A stretch of 64,000 nucleotides of DNA from DASPWW01 sp963841715 (GCA_963841715.1 CAWJDP010000004.1:372001-436000); one strand, 5' to 3'; shown: positions 7,798-16,755, numbered from the stretch's first letter. Notes: generated by a model from the sequence alone, not told the origin. Numbers and translations: made by a program.

Positions 7798-9261
7798 TCA
7801 GTCGCGGGGCGCGGGCCGGAAGCGCCGCACGACCTCGACGAGCGGCCGCCCGACGTGGCGGGGATCGAAGTGGCGCCCGACGTCGAACCGCCAGCCCGCC
7901 CACAGCAGCACGGTCCAGATCGCGCCCGCGATCAGCGCCACGCGCTGCGACGGGGTTACGACAAGCAGGACGACCACAAGCGCGATGTAGCCGAGCACCA
8001 CGTAGTTCGTCCACGGCGACCCCGGGAGCCGGAACGACTGCAACTCGTAGTCGCCGCGGCGGACCCGAGCCCGGTAGCGGAGATGCGTGACCACGACCAT
8101 CGCCCACACCCACAGCACCGCGACCGTGGCGACGCTGGTGATGTAGAGGAACGCCTGCTTCGGGACGAGGACGTTGAGCGCGACGCCGACCGACAGCGCA
8201 ACCCCCGAGACGGCCAGCGCGCGCGCCGGCACACGCCGCCGGCTCAGCTTCCGCAGCCCGTGTGGCGCCTCGCCACTCCCGGCGAGCGCGTGCAGCATCC
8301 GCGCCGTCGTGAAGATCCCGGTGTTGCACGACGACAGCGCCGACGCGAGGACGACGCCGTTGAGGATCCCCGCGGCCGCGGGGATCCCGAGGCTCGACCA
8401 GGCGAGTACGAACGGGCTCTCGTTCTTGGTCACATGGCTCCACGGGATCAGCATCACGATGATCGCGATCGCCCCGACGTAGAAGAGGAGGATCCGCCAC
8501 GCGACGCGGTTGATCGCGATCGGCAGCTCGCGCTTCGGGTCCTTCGTCTCCCCCGCCGCGACGCCGATCATCTCGATCCCGAGGAAGGCGTAGGTGACGA
8601 TCTGGAGCGCGACCAGCGGTCCGATGACTCCCTTCGGGAAGAAGCCGCCGTGGGACCACAGGTTCGAGACCGCTGCCTGGTCGCCGAGCGCGCCGAGCCC
8701 GAACGCGACGATCGCGGCGCCGGAGGCGATGAACAGCAGAATCGCCACGACCTTGATCAGTGCGAGCCAGAATTCGACCTCCCCGAACACGCTCACCGAG
8801 AGGAGGTTCGCCGTGAGCAGCACGACGACCGCGGCTAACGCCGGGATCCACTGCGCGACCCCGGGGAAGAAGTAATCCGTGTAGATCCCGATCGCTGTGA
8901 TCTCGGCCATCACGGTCGTGATCCACATCAGCCAGTACGTCCATCCGGTCGCATAGCCGGCCCAGGGGCCGATCATCTCCCCGGCGTAGCTCGCGAAGCT
9001 GCCCGAGATCGGGCGCTCCATCGCCATCTCGCCGAGCGCGCGCAGCATCAGGAACACAACCGCGCCCGCGACGACATAGCAGAGGAGGACCGCGGGGCCC
9101 GCGTCGTGGATCGCGTCCGCCGACCCGAGGAAGAGGCCGACGCCGATCGCGCCCCCGATCGCCATCAGCTGGATCTGGCGATGCGAGACGCCACGCGCGA
9201 GATCGTCGGGGCCCTCGTCCGAGCGGCCCGACTTGTCCTGCTCGCGCGCGTCGCCCGCCAT
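7798..9261 (-). CDS. APC-superfamily amino-acid permease
   Basis: A 487-residue inner-membrane transporter of the amino-acid transporter (AAT) branch that includes AroP, CycA and GabP. A 28-residue charged N-terminus precedes HRQIQLMAIGGAIGVGLFLGS, the family's first-helix signature, and about 12 hydrophobic helices follow; the conserved YAFLGIEMIGVAAGET block is in the middle. It should import an amino acid by proton symport; specificity is not predictable. ATG 9261 sits in the loop of a perfect 10-bp dyad, so its expression may be controlled there. msrA lies 34 bases upstream on the same strand. Confidence 0.9.
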   Translation of the reverse strand: MAGDAREQDKSGRSDEGPDDLARGVSHRQIQLMAIGGAIGVGLFLGSADAIHDAGPAVLLCYVVAGAVVFLMLRALGEMAMERPISGSFASYAGEMIGPWAGYATGWTYWLMWITTVMAEITAIGIYTDYFFPGVAQWIPALAAVVVLLTANLLSVSVFGEVEFWLALIKVVAILLFIASGAAIVAFGLGALGDQAAVSNLWSHGGFFPKGVIGPLVALQIVTYAFLGIEMIGVAAGETKDPKRELPIAINRVAWRILLFYVGAIAIIVMLIPWSHVTKNESPFVLAWSSLGIPAAAGILNGVVLASALSSCNTGIFTTARMLHALAGSGEAPHGLRKLSRRRVPARALAVSGVALSVGVALNVLVPKQAFLYITSVATVAVLWVWAMVVVTHLRYRARVRRGDYELQSFRLPGSPWTNYVVLGYIALVVVLLVVTPSQRVALIAGAIWTVLLWAGWRFDVGRHFDPRHVGRPLVEVVRRFRPAPRD

Positions 9262-9274
9262 TCCGGCGGGCGAC
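9250..9274. promoter_or_regulatory. 10-bp dyad over the permease start codon
   Basis: GTCGCCCGCC (9250-9259) and GGCGGGCGAC (9265-9274) are perfect complements around five bases that hold the A of the permease ATG. A TAGCGT -10 candidate (9273-9278, leftward strand) overlaps it, so it may act as an operator, or as an RNA hairpin masking the start in transcripts from msrA. Confidence 0.45.
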
Positions 9275-9295
9275 GCTATCGCTTTGAACTGATGG

Positions 9296-9829
9296 CTAGG
9301 AGCCGAGTGCCGAGCGCAGGATGCCCATCATCCCGCCCTCGCTGCGCTTCTGGAGGTAGCACTGGTGGTACTCCTCCGCGCGCCAGAATCCCGTCGCCGG
9401 CTCGATCGAGGTCGCGACCGGCTTGTCGAGGCGGGACTGGACCCGTTCCTTCGAAGCCTTCGCCGCGGCCTCCTGCTCCGGCGAGTGGGTGAAGATCACC
9501 GTCCGGTACTGGTCGCCCACGTCCGGGCCCTGGCGGTTGACCTGGGTCGGGTCGTGCATGGCCCAGAACAGGTCGAGCAGATCGTCATAGGAGATCTGCT
9601 TCGGGTCGAACTCGACCTGCGTCACCTCGGCGTGGCCGGTCGTCCCGGAGCACACCTGCTCGTAGGTCGGGTTGTCGACATGGCCGCCCTCGTATCCGAC
9701 CTGGGTATCAACGATTCCGGGGGTGTCGCGGAATGCGGCCTCCGGCTGCCAGAAGCATCCGGCGCCGAACGTTGCCTTCTCCGTCACCTCCGGCCTGGTG
9801 GCGTTCTCATGCCTGTCGCTGGCTTCCAA
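9296..9829 (-). CDS. msrA: Peptide methionine sulfoxide reductase A
   Basis: A 177-residue enzyme that reduces methionine-S-sulfoxide in proteins. The catalytic motif GAGCFW (Cys25) lies near the N-terminus and is followed by the family blocks VGYEGGHVDNPTYEQVCSG, HAEVTQVEFDP and FWAMHDPTQVNRQGPD. I chose TTG 9829 because AAGGAGG (9835-9841) is placed 5 bases upstream, a near-perfect ribosome-binding site, and the resulting length fits the family; in-frame starts further upstream run into the methyltransferase gene. It lies 67 bases downstream of the PCMT-like gene on the same strand. Confidence 0.93.
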   Translation of the reverse strand: MEASDRHENATRPEVTEKATFGAGCFWQPEAAFRDTPGIVDTQVGYEGGHVDNPTYEQVCSGTTGHAEVTQVEFDPKQISYDDLLDLFWAMHDPTQVNRQGPDVGDQYRTVIFTHSPEQEAAAKASKERVQSRLDKPVATSIEPATGFWRAEEYHQCYLQKRSEGGMMGILRSALGS

Positions 9830-9896
9830 GACTTCCTCCTTCTGGTGCGCCAATGATCGCACCGTCACAGCTTCAGTCTCGGAAACGGGCGTTTCG

Positions 9897-10883
9897 TTAC
9901 GCATCGGGGTAGCCGTGGCGGCCGTGGAGGCGGACGAAGTGGGCGCCCGTGATCGACTCCCGCCGGCGAAGCCGCCCGAGGCGGCTCTTCTCGAACACGA
10001 CCACGTCCTCCGCGCCGCCTTCGCCGATCGGCTGCACCAGCCTCCCGCCCCAGCGCAGTTGCTCGACGAGCGGCTCGGGCACGCTCGGGTAGGCGGCGGA
10101 GACGACGATCGCGTCGTAGGGCGCATGGTCGGGAAGGCCCTCGCTGCCGTCGCCGACGACGACGTCGACGTTGCGCGCCCCGAACCGGTGGAGCTTCGCG
10201 CGCGCGGTCATCGCGATGTCGGGCCAGCGCTCGATGCTCCACACGCTCGCCGCAAGCTCGGCGAGCAGGGCGGTCTGGAACCCGTACCCGGTCCCGATCT
10301 CGAGCACGCGCTCCTCCCCCGTGAGCTCGAGCGCGGCGAGCATCTTCGCGATCAGCGAGGGCTGCGTCGTCACCTGGTTGTGCGGAATTGCGAGTGGCTC
10401 GTCGACGTAGGCGTCGTGGACCGAGTCTGCGGCGACGAATGCCGCCCGTGGGACGGCCCGCAACGCCGCCAGCAGCCTGCGGTCGCCCACCCCGAGGCGC
10501 TCGATCCTGTGCGCGAGCTGCTCCTGGCCGGGGTGGCTGGCGATCGCCACCGTTGCGGCCTCGCCGAGCGACGCTTCCTCTGCCGGCTCCTCATCCGCGA
10601 GCGCCTGCTCACGGCGCAGGCGGAGGATCGCGACGATGATCAGCGCCATCGCGAGGAACGAGCCGCCGATGATGACCAGCCCGGAGAGCGCGATTCCGGC
10701 GACGGCGGCGGCGCCGAGGCCCCCAACCTCGACCCCGGAGACCGTCCCGTAGATCGCGAACACGACCAGCACGGCGACCAACAGGCCCACGGCGACGCGC
10801 GCGCGGCGGGACGCCAGCGCGTCACGGATCAGCTCGCCGTACGCGACTCCCAGCTCCGGCGAGGTCCTCCCTCGCGTGGCCAT
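9897..10883 (-). CDS. PCMT-like methyltransferase with N-terminal membrane anchor
   Basis: A 328-residue protein. Residues about 29-88 form two to three hydrophobic helices, after which a protein-L-isoaspartate methyltransferase-like domain (about 115-328) carries the SAM-binding motif VLEIGTGYGFQTA, the preceding HNQVTTQPSLIAKML block and VVVGDGSEGLP. PCMTs methylate damaged isoaspartyl residues and are normally soluble; tethering to the membrane is unusual. The last residues GRHGYPDA replace the usual C-terminal region. A conventional soluble homologue is present at 37034-37741. It may act with msrA downstream, since both repair damaged proteins. Confidence 0.82.
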   Translation of the reverse strand: MATRGRTSPELGVAYGELIRDALASRRARVAVGLLVAVLVVFAIYGTVSGVEVGGLGAAAVAGIALSGLVIIGGSFLAMALIIVAILRLRREQALADEEPAEEASLGEAATVAIASHPGQEQLAHRIERLGVGDRRLLAALRAVPRAAFVAADSVHDAYVDEPLAIPHNQVTTQPSLIAKMLAALELTGEERVLEIGTGYGFQTALLAELAASVWSIERWPDIAMTARAKLHRFGARNVDVVVGDGSEGLPDHAPYDAIVVSAAYPSVPEPLVEQLRWGGRLVQPIGEGGAEDVVVFEKSRLGRLRRRESITGAHFVRLHGRHGYPDA

Positions 10884-10890
10884 GGCCTCA

Positions 10891-10896
10891 ACGCTA
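10891..10896 (-). promoter_or_regulatory. -10 hexamer TAGCGT, leaderless start for PCMT-like gene
   Basis: Reading leftward, TAGCGT is followed by 7 bases and ATG 10883. No Shine-Dalgarno sequence is seen. Confidence 0.5.
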
Positions 10897-10941
10897 CCCG
10901 CGCTACGGGACGCCGGCAGCGCGCCCGAGCGCCGCTCGTGC

Positions 10942-11667
10942 TCAGTACTCGTCGTGGCGGCGAAGCCAGAACTGCTGCTCGCCGTCCTCCTGGCGTCCCA
11001 GCGGCGAGCGGTCGAGAAGGCCGTAGTAGACCATCGCCAGCTCGAGCCCGCGGGCGGTCGACACGTAGGTGCGGTAGACGACGCCGTCCGAGAGCACGTA
11101 GGCGCTGAGCCCCGGGCCCTCGGCGACGTACGTCCCAGGGTCCGTCCCACACGCCTTCGCCATCTGCTCGACCGTCGGGGGAATCTCCCCCTCGAGGAAC
11201 GGTCGCAGCTCCTCCTGGGTGTGCAGGAAGCCAAGGTCCCGGTTGAAGTCGCTGCCCACGGTCGAGACCCAGTCGAGGCCCCAGCCCATGCGCTGCTTGT
11301 AGGCCGTGAGCTTGTCGAGCTGCGCCCTCGAGGAGAGGATCAGGGTCACGTCGCGCGCCGCGAGATGAACCCGGTTCGGGTTGAGGTTGTCCGCGATCGA
11401 CGAGCACACGGGGCACCCCGCCTCGTACTCGGGGCCGAACATGAAGTGATAAACGAGCAGCTCGGAGCGGCCGTCGAACAGCTGGGCGAGCGGCTTCGTC
11501 CCGCCCTCCGTCTCGAAGACGTAGTCCTTCTCGACCGCCACCCAGGGAAGCTCCCGGCGCTCCCTGGCGAGCTCGTCGTTGCGGCGCGTCAGCTCCTTCT
11601 CCTTCTCGAGCAGCGCGTCGCGCGCCGCCTGCCATTCCTCCTGCGTTCCGATCTTGTGCTCAGTCAT
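10942..11667 (-). CDS. DUF899 thioredoxin-like protein
   Basis: A 241-residue protein of the DUF899 family, predicted thioredoxin fold, of unknown function. Family blocks are clear: EEWQAARDALLEKEKELTRR with RRELPWVAVEKDYVF at the N-terminus, LLVYHFMFGPEYEAGCPVCS in the middle with a CPVC dithiol motif in the place of a thioredoxin active site, and VYRTYVSTARGLE later. ATG 11667 is preferred because the family usually starts just before the xHKI segment; ATG 11685, overlapping the fumC stop, is an alternative. It follows fumC closely, so the two are probably cotranscribed. Confidence 0.85.
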   Translation of the reverse strand: MTEHKIGTQEEWQAARDALLEKEKELTRRNDELARERRELPWVAVEKDYVFETEGGTKPLAQLFDGRSELLVYHFMFGPEYEAGCPVCSSIADNLNPNRVHLAARDVTLILSSRAQLDKLTAYKQRMGWGLDWVSTVGSDFNRDLGFLHTQEELRPFLEGEIPPTVEQMAKACGTDPGTYVAEGPGLSAYVLSDGVVYRTYVSTARGLELAMVYYGLLDRSPLGRQEDGEQQFWLRRHDEY

Positions 11668-11677
11668 CGCGATTCCA

Positions 11678-13006
11678 CTAGCCATGCGGGCGGGCCAGCC
11701 TGCGATGGTCGAGCGCCTCATCGAGGATCTCGTCGTCGACGCCCATCTCGCGCGCGACCTCGCGCAGGTGCCGCCCCGTCTCCGCGGCCCTGTTGACGAT
11801 CTCGGTTGCGCGGTCGTAGCCGATGTGGAGGTTGAGCGCGGTCGCGGTCGCGAGCGTCGCCTCGGCGTGGCGCTCGCACATCTCGACGTCCGCCTCGACG
11901 TCGCGGACGAGCTTCGTGTCGAGCAGGCGCGCCGCAGATGCGAGCAGCTTGATCGAGTCGAGCAGGTTGCGCGCGATGAGCGGGATGCGGACGTTGAGCT
12001 CGAACTGGCCCTGCGATCCGGCCATCGTGATCGCCGCGTCGTTGCCGACGACCTGGTCGCCGACCTGGATCACGACCTCGGCGATCACCGGGTTGACCTT
12101 GCCGGGCATGATCGACGAGCCCTTCTGGAGCGCCGGCAACCGCAGCTCGGCGAGCCCCGTGCGCGGGCCGGAGCCCATCAGCGCGAGGTCGTTGGCGATC
12201 TTGACGAGCGAAACCGCGACGACCTTCAGCATCCCCGAGAGCTCGACGAGCGCGTCGCGGCTGCCCTGGGCCTCGAAGCGGTCCGCGGGCGGGAAGATCT
12301 CCAAGCCCGTGTCCTCGGTGAGCCGGGCGCGAACGCGCTCGGCGAAGTCGGGGTGGGTGTTGAGCCCGGTACCGGTCGCGGTGCCGCCGAGCGGGATCTG
12401 GCCGACGCGACGGCGCGTCGAGCGCACGCGCTCCGCACCGAGACGGACCTGTGCCGCGTACCCGTCGAACTCCTGGCCGAGGGTCACGGGGACCGCGTCC
12501 ATGAGGTGGGTGCGCCCCGCCTTGACGATTTCGGCGAACTCCTCGCCCTTCTCCTCAAGCGCGCCGGTGAGGCTGTCGAGCGCCGGCAGCAGGTCGCGGC
12601 TCACCTCCCCGAGCGCGGCGAGGTGGACGGCGGAGGGGAAGACGTCGTTCGAGGACTGGCCCTTGTTGACGTGGTCGTTGGGGTGCGCGGGATCCCCGGC
12701 GAGGTTGGCGATGACCTCGTTAGCGTTCATGTTCGACGATGTCCCCGACCCGGTCTGGAAGACGTCGATCGGGAACTGGTCGTCATGCTCACCTGCCGCG
12801 ACCGCGTCGCCCGCTTCGGCGATCCGCTCCGCGAGCTCAGGGTCGAAGCTCGAGTCGAGCTCGGCGTTGACGCGCGCCGCGGCGGCCTTGATCCGGCCCA
12901 GCCAGCGGATCACCGGCGCCGGGACCGGCTGCCCGGAGACGGGGAAGTTCTCGACCGCCTTCACGGTCTCAGCGCCCCAGAGCTCGTCCGATACCTCTGT
13001 CGCCAT
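11678..13006 (-). CDS. fumC: Class II fumarate hydratase
   Basis: A 442-residue enzyme converting fumarate to L-malate in the TCA cycle, the oxygen-stable, iron-free class. The superfamily signature GSSIMPGKVNP is at about 297-307, TGSGTSSNMNANEV at about 84-97, and the substrate-site block NKGQSSNDVFPSA and catalytic-His block KAGRTHLMDAVP are intact. Length matches the family. It is 41 bases downstream of the lipoprotein gene and overlaps one possible start of the DUF899 gene, so a three-gene leftward transcript is plausible. Confidence 0.96.
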   Translation of the reverse strand: MATEVSDELWGAETVKAVENFPVSGQPVPAPVIRWLGRIKAAAARVNAELDSSFDPELAERIAEAGDAVAAGEHDDQFPIDVFQTGSGTSSNMNANEVIANLAGDPAHPNDHVNKGQSSNDVFPSAVHLAALGEVSRDLLPALDSLTGALEEKGEEFAEIVKAGRTHLMDAVPVTLGQEFDGYAAQVRLGAERVRSTRRRVGQIPLGGTATGTGLNTHPDFAERVRARLTEDTGLEIFPPADRFEAQGSRDALVELSGMLKVVAVSLVKIANDLALMGSGPRTGLAELRLPALQKGSSIMPGKVNPVIAEVVIQVGDQVVGNDAAITMAGSQGQFELNVRIPLIARNLLDSIKLLASAARLLDTKLVRDVEADVEMCERHAEATLATATALNLHIGYDRATEIVNRAAETGRHLREVAREMGVDDEILDEALDHRRLARPHG

Positions 13007-13047
13007 CGCGTCCTTTCGTCGTCTCGGTTCCCAATCTCAGGCTATCG

Positions 13048-13521
13048 CTAGCCGGACCTCCGCCCGGCCGAGTAGCCGCGCGCAAACGCGCGCTTGAAGT
13101 CAGCCGGGAGCGGACTGCCACCCTCGCTGAAGCGGGCCGCCGCATCGAGCCGGCGGACGAAGTCGACGTGCTGTCCGCCGGTCTCCGATGCCCCGCGGTT
13201 GATCGCCCCGTCGAGGTAGCCGAGCTCGACCGTGGCGTCGCCGCCGGGGTCGGTGCGCGCCTCAGCGTTCAGCTGTGTGGCGGCCTGGACGACCGAGGTC
13301 CCCACCCGCGCGAGCTCGCCCCCCTCCTGCCCGTTCGTCACGCACTCGCTGATCGCGGTCGCGCCGTGGAGCCGGACGTTGCCGGGCGCGGCGTCGAGCG
13401 CCTTCAGGTACGCGCTCGCCGGCGCCAGACACGCGGCGGGGGTGCTCGAGGAAGAGTCTCCCGACCCGCAGCCGGCGAGGACGACCGCGAGAAGCGCGAT
13501 CAGGATCATTCCGCGACGCAC
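13048..13521 (-). CDS. Small lipoprotein, unknown function
   Basis: A 157-residue protein with an 18-residue lipoprotein signal ending in the lipobox LAGC, so it should be acylated at Cys18 and anchored outside the membrane. A short Ser-rich linker follows. The mature part is mostly helical with three further Cys or His-poor segments and no motif I recognise. GTG 13521 is chosen because a TAGCAT -10 element lies 7 bases upstream; ATG 13509 would leave a very short n-region. It is divergent from ileS. Confidence 0.75.
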   Translation of the reverse strand: MRRGMILIALLAVVLAGCGSGDSSSSTPAACLAPASAYLKALDAAPGNVRLHGATAISECVTNGQEGGELARVGTSVVQAATQLNAEARTDPGGDATVELGYLDGAINRGASETGGQHVDFVRRLDAAARFSEGGSPLPADFKRAFARGYSAGRRSG

Positions 13522-13528
13522 TCCGCCG

Positions 13529-13534
13529 ATGCTA
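13529..13534 (-). promoter_or_regulatory. -10 hexamer TAGCAT, leaderless start for lipoprotein
   Basis: Leftward TAGCAT is followed by 7 bases and GTG 13521. Confidence 0.5.
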
Positions 13535-13550
13535 CGCGCTCGGCGCTTGT

Positions 13551-13556
13551 CAGAAT
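13551..13556 (+). promoter_or_regulatory. Possible -10 CAGAAT for ileS
   Basis: CAGAAT lies 8 bases before ATG 13565, in the 43-base gap to the divergent lipoprotein start. It predicts a leader of at most one or two bases. Confidence 0.35.
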
Positions 13557-13564
13557 CAGCCGCG

Positions 13565-16500
13565 ATGGCGCGATATCGACCCGTCGACCCGAAGCAGAGC
13601 TTCCCCGAGCTCGAGCTGCGCGTGCTCGAGCGCTGGCGAGAGCGCGATGTCTTCCGCCGCTCGCTTTCCGAGCGCGAGGGCGCGCCGACGTGGAGCTTCT
13701 ACGAGGGGCCGCCGACCGCAAACGGCCAGCCCGGATCGCACCACGTTCTCTCGCGCGTGTTCAAGGACATCTTTCCCCGCTACAAGACGATGCGTGGCTA
13801 CCGGGTCCCGCGCAAGGCGGGGTGGGACTGCCACGGGCTTCCGGTCGAGCTCGAGATCGAGCGCGAGCTCGGGCTCGCCTCGAAGGCCGACATCGAGGAC
13901 TACGGGATCGACAAGTTCAATGCCCGCTGCCGCGAGTCGGTGTTCCGCTACGTCGAGGACTGGAACCGTCTCACCGAGAGAATCGGGTTCTGGATCGACC
14001 TCGACGACCCCTACGTGACGCTGACGAACGAGTACATCGAGTCGGTGTGGTGGGCGCTGCGCCGGACCTGGGACGACGGGCGGCTATACGAGAGCAACAA
14101 GGTCGTTCCCTACTGCCCGCGCTGCGGCACGGCGCTGTCCTCGCACGAGGTCGCGCTCGGCTACAAGGACATCGAGGACCCGTCGATCTACGTCCGCCTT
14201 CCTGTTGCATCGCCCGCCGAGCCGCTGGGCGACGGCGACGCTCTGTTGATCTGGACGACGACGCCGTGGACGCTGCCCGGCAACGTCGCCGTCGCGGTCG
14301 CGCCGGAGGTCGAGTACGTGCGCGCGCGGATCGGCGAGGAGACGCTGGTGCTCGCCGCGGCGCGGGTCGAGCGGGTGCTCGGCGAGGAGGCTGAGGTCCT
14401 CGACCGGTTTTCGGGGTCCAAGCTCATCGGACAGCGCTACGAGGGCCCGGTGTTCAAGGCGAGCGACCGCGAGCCCGGCGGCTACCCGGTCCTCGGCGGG
14501 GACTTCGTGACGACCGACGACGGGACCGGGCTCGTCCATCTCGCGCCCGCGTTCGGTCAGGAGGACTTCGACGTCGCGGCGCAGAACGACATCTTCGACC
14601 CCGACCGGCCGGCGACGCTCTACAACCCCGTGAAGCCGAACGGCCACTTCGACGACCGCGTCGTCGGGTTCGAGGACCGCTTCGTCAAGGACCCCGAGGT
14701 GACCGCGGCGCTGATCGAGGACCTGCGCGAGCGCGGGGCGCTCCACCGGTCCGAGATCTACGAGCACGCCTACCCGCACTGCTGGCGCTGCGACACGCCG
14801 CTGCTCTACTACGCCGAGGCGAGCTGGTACGTGCGCACGACCGACGTCCGCGACCGGATGCTGGCCGCGAACGAGGAGATCGGTTGGCATCCCGAGCACA
14901 TCAAGCACGGCCGGTTCGGGAAGTGGCTCGAGAACAACGTCGACTGGGCGCTGTCGCGCGAGCGCTACTGGGGCACCCCGCTTCCGATCTGGCGCTGCGA
15001 GAACCGCGACTGCGGCGATCGGTTCTGCGCCGGCTCGATCGCCGAGCTTCGCGAGCGCGCGGGCGAGGTCCCCGACGACCTCCACCGCCCCTACATCGAC
15101 GAGGTCACGGTCGAGTGCGAGAGCTGCGGCTCGGAGATGCACCGCGTCGTCGAGGTGATCGACGCCTGGTTCGACTCGGGCGCGATGCCCTTCGCGCAGT
15201 TCCACTACCCGTTCGAGAACGAGGAGCTGTTCGACGAGCGCTTCCCCGCCGACTTCATCTGCGAGGCGATCGACCAGACCCGCGGCTGGTTCTACTCGCT
15301 CCTCGCTGAGTCGGTGCTGCTGTTCGACACCTCGAGCTACCGAAACTGCGTCTGCCTCGGGCTGATCCTCGACCCCGACGGGTTCAAGATGTCGAAGAGC
15401 CGCGGCAACGTTGTCGAGCCGAACGACGTCATCGACCGCCACGGCGCCGACGCGTTCCGCTGGTATTACTTCACCGCCCAGCAGCCGTGGGCCGGCTACC
15501 GGTTCTCGATCGACACGGTCGGCGAGTCTGTGCGCCAGTTCATGCTCACGCTGTGGAACACGTACCACTTCTGGGTCCTGTACGCGAACGCGGAGGGGCT
15601 CAGTCCTTCGGACTTCGCCCAGACACCGGACACCGGACATCAGACACCAGACGGGGATGATCTGGATGCCTGGGCTCTCTCGCGCCTCCAGGGAACGATC
15701 GCGACGGTGCGCGAGCGGCTCGACGACTTCGACACGACCGGCGCCGGGCGCGCGATCGCCGTCTGCGTCGACGAGCTTTCGAACTGGTACGTGCGGCTGT
15801 CGCGGCGGCGCTTCTGGGAGGGAGACGCGGCGGCGTTCGCGACCCTGCGCCACTGCCTGCTCGACGTCGCGGCGCTGCTCGCACCGTTCACGCCGTTCAT
15901 CGCCGACGACATTTACCTCAATCTGGCGGGCGGGCAGGACGAGGAGCTCGGCGGCCGGCCCGACTCGGTGCACCTGCTCGACTTCCCCGAGCCCGACCCG
16001 GCGCGAGTCGATGAGGAGCTCGAGCTCGGGATGGACGCGGTGCGGCGCGCGGTCGAGCTCGGGCGCGCGGCGCGGGCGCAGGCCGGCGTCAAGGTCCGCC
16101 AGCCGCTGCGCAAGGCGGTGATCGTCGCCCGCGGGGCCGAGCGCGAGGCGATCGAGCGGCTGTCCGAGCTCGTGTCCACCGAGCTGAACGTGAAGGAGCT
16201 CGAGTTCGTCGCCGAGGAGGCCGAGCTCGTGCGCTACGAGGTGAAGCCGAACTACCGCTCGCTCGGGCCGCGGTTCGGCAAGGCGATGCCGCAGGCCGCC
16301 GCCGCGGTCGAGGCGCTGAAGCCCGAGTCGGTCGCGTCCGCGCTCGCCGGCGAGCGCAAGCTCGGGATCGAGGTCGACGGCTCGGAGCACGAGCTCGGGC
16401 CCGACGACGTGACTCTGGTGATGCAGCCGCTGGACGGCTACGAGGTCGAGGCCGAGTCGGGCCGCGCCGTCGCGCTCGCGCTCGGGCTCGACGACGAGCT

Positions 16501-16753
16501 CCGGCGCGAGGGGCTGGCGCGCGAGATCGTTCACGCCGTCCAGGGCGCGCGCCGCAAGGCGGAGCTCGAGATCACCGACCGGATCGCGCTTCGGCTCGGC
16601 GGCGACGACAAGCTGCTCGAGGCCGCCCGCGCGCACGAGAGCTATCTCGCCGCGGAGACGCTCGCGAGCTCGGTCGCCTACGAGGTCGACGGCGACGGCG
16701 CGAGGGCGACGATCGACGGCCGCGACCTCGTGATCGCGGTCGGGAGGAGCTGA
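13565..16753 (+). CDS. ileS: Isoleucyl-tRNA synthetase, IleRS2 (eukaryote-like) type
   Basis: A 1062-residue class I synthetase charging tRNA-Ile. The HIGH-type motif is GSHH (about 57-60, in PTANGQPGSHH), KMSKS is at about 608-612 in DGFKMSKSRGNVVEPNDV, and the CP1 editing domain contains the TTTPWTLPGN and GTGLVHLAPAFG blocks. The TANGxPGxHH pattern and length are those of the IleRS2 clade, whose members are typically insensitive to mupirocin. A repeat-derived insertion (15620-15652) lies between the KMSKS region and the anticodon-binding domain. GGGAGGAG at the 3' end serves the next gene. Confidence 0.96.
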   Translation: MARYRPVDPKQSFPELELRVLERWRERDVFRRSLSEREGAPTWSFYEGPPTANGQPGSHHVLSRVFKDIFPRYKTMRGYRVPRKAGWDCHGLPVELEIERELGLASKADIEDYGIDKFNARCRESVFRYVEDWNRLTERIGFWIDLDDPYVTLTNEYIESVWWALRRTWDDGRLYESNKVVPYCPRCGTALSSHEVALGYKDIEDPSIYVRLPVASPAEPLGDGDALLIWTTTPWTLPGNVAVAVAPEVEYVRARIGEETLVLAAARVERVLGEEAEVLDRFSGSKLIGQRYEGPVFKASDREPGGYPVLGGDFVTTDDGTGLVHLAPAFGQEDFDVAAQNDIFDPDRPATLYNPVKPNGHFDDRVVGFEDRFVKDPEVTAALIEDLRERGALHRSEIYEHAYPHCWRCDTPLLYYAEASWYVRTTDVRDRMLAANEEIGWHPEHIKHGRFGKWLENNVDWALSRERYWGTPLPIWRCENRDCGDRFCAGSIAELRERAGEVPDDLHRPYIDEVTVECESCGSEMHRVVEVIDAWFDSGAMPFAQFHYPFENEELFDERFPADFICEAIDQTRGWFYSLLAESVLLFDTSSYRNCVCLGLILDPDGFKMSKSRGNVVEPNDVIDRHGADAFRWYYFTAQQPWAGYRFSIDTVGESVRQFMLTLWNTYHFWVLYANAEGLSPSDFAQTPDTGHQTPDGDDLDAWALSRLQGTIATVRERLDDFDTTGAGRAIAVCVDELSNWYVRLSRRRFWEGDAAAFATLRHCLLDVAALLAPFTPFIADDIYLNLAGGQDEELGGRPDSVHLLDFPEPDPARVDEELELGMDAVRRAVELGRAARAQAGVKVRQPLRKAVIVARGAEREAIERLSELVSTELNVKELEFVAEEAELVRYEVKPNYRSLGPRFGKAMPQAAAAVEALKPESVASALAGERKLGIEVDGSEHELGPDDVTLVMQPLDGYEVEAESGRAVALALGLDDELRREGLAREIVHAVQGARRKAELEITDRIALRLGGDDKLLEAARAHESYLAAETLASSVAYEVDGDGARATIDGRDLVIAVGRS
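15620..15652 (+). repeat. In-frame CAGACACC repeat insertion within ileS
   Basis: The 33 bases are built from the units CAGACACCGGA, CACCGGACAT and CAGACACCAGA. They encode QTPDTGHQTPD in a stretch that is otherwise a short acidic linker before DAWALSRLQ, and the A-rich third positions differ from the surrounding gene. Confidence 0.55.
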
Positions 16754-16755
16754 CG

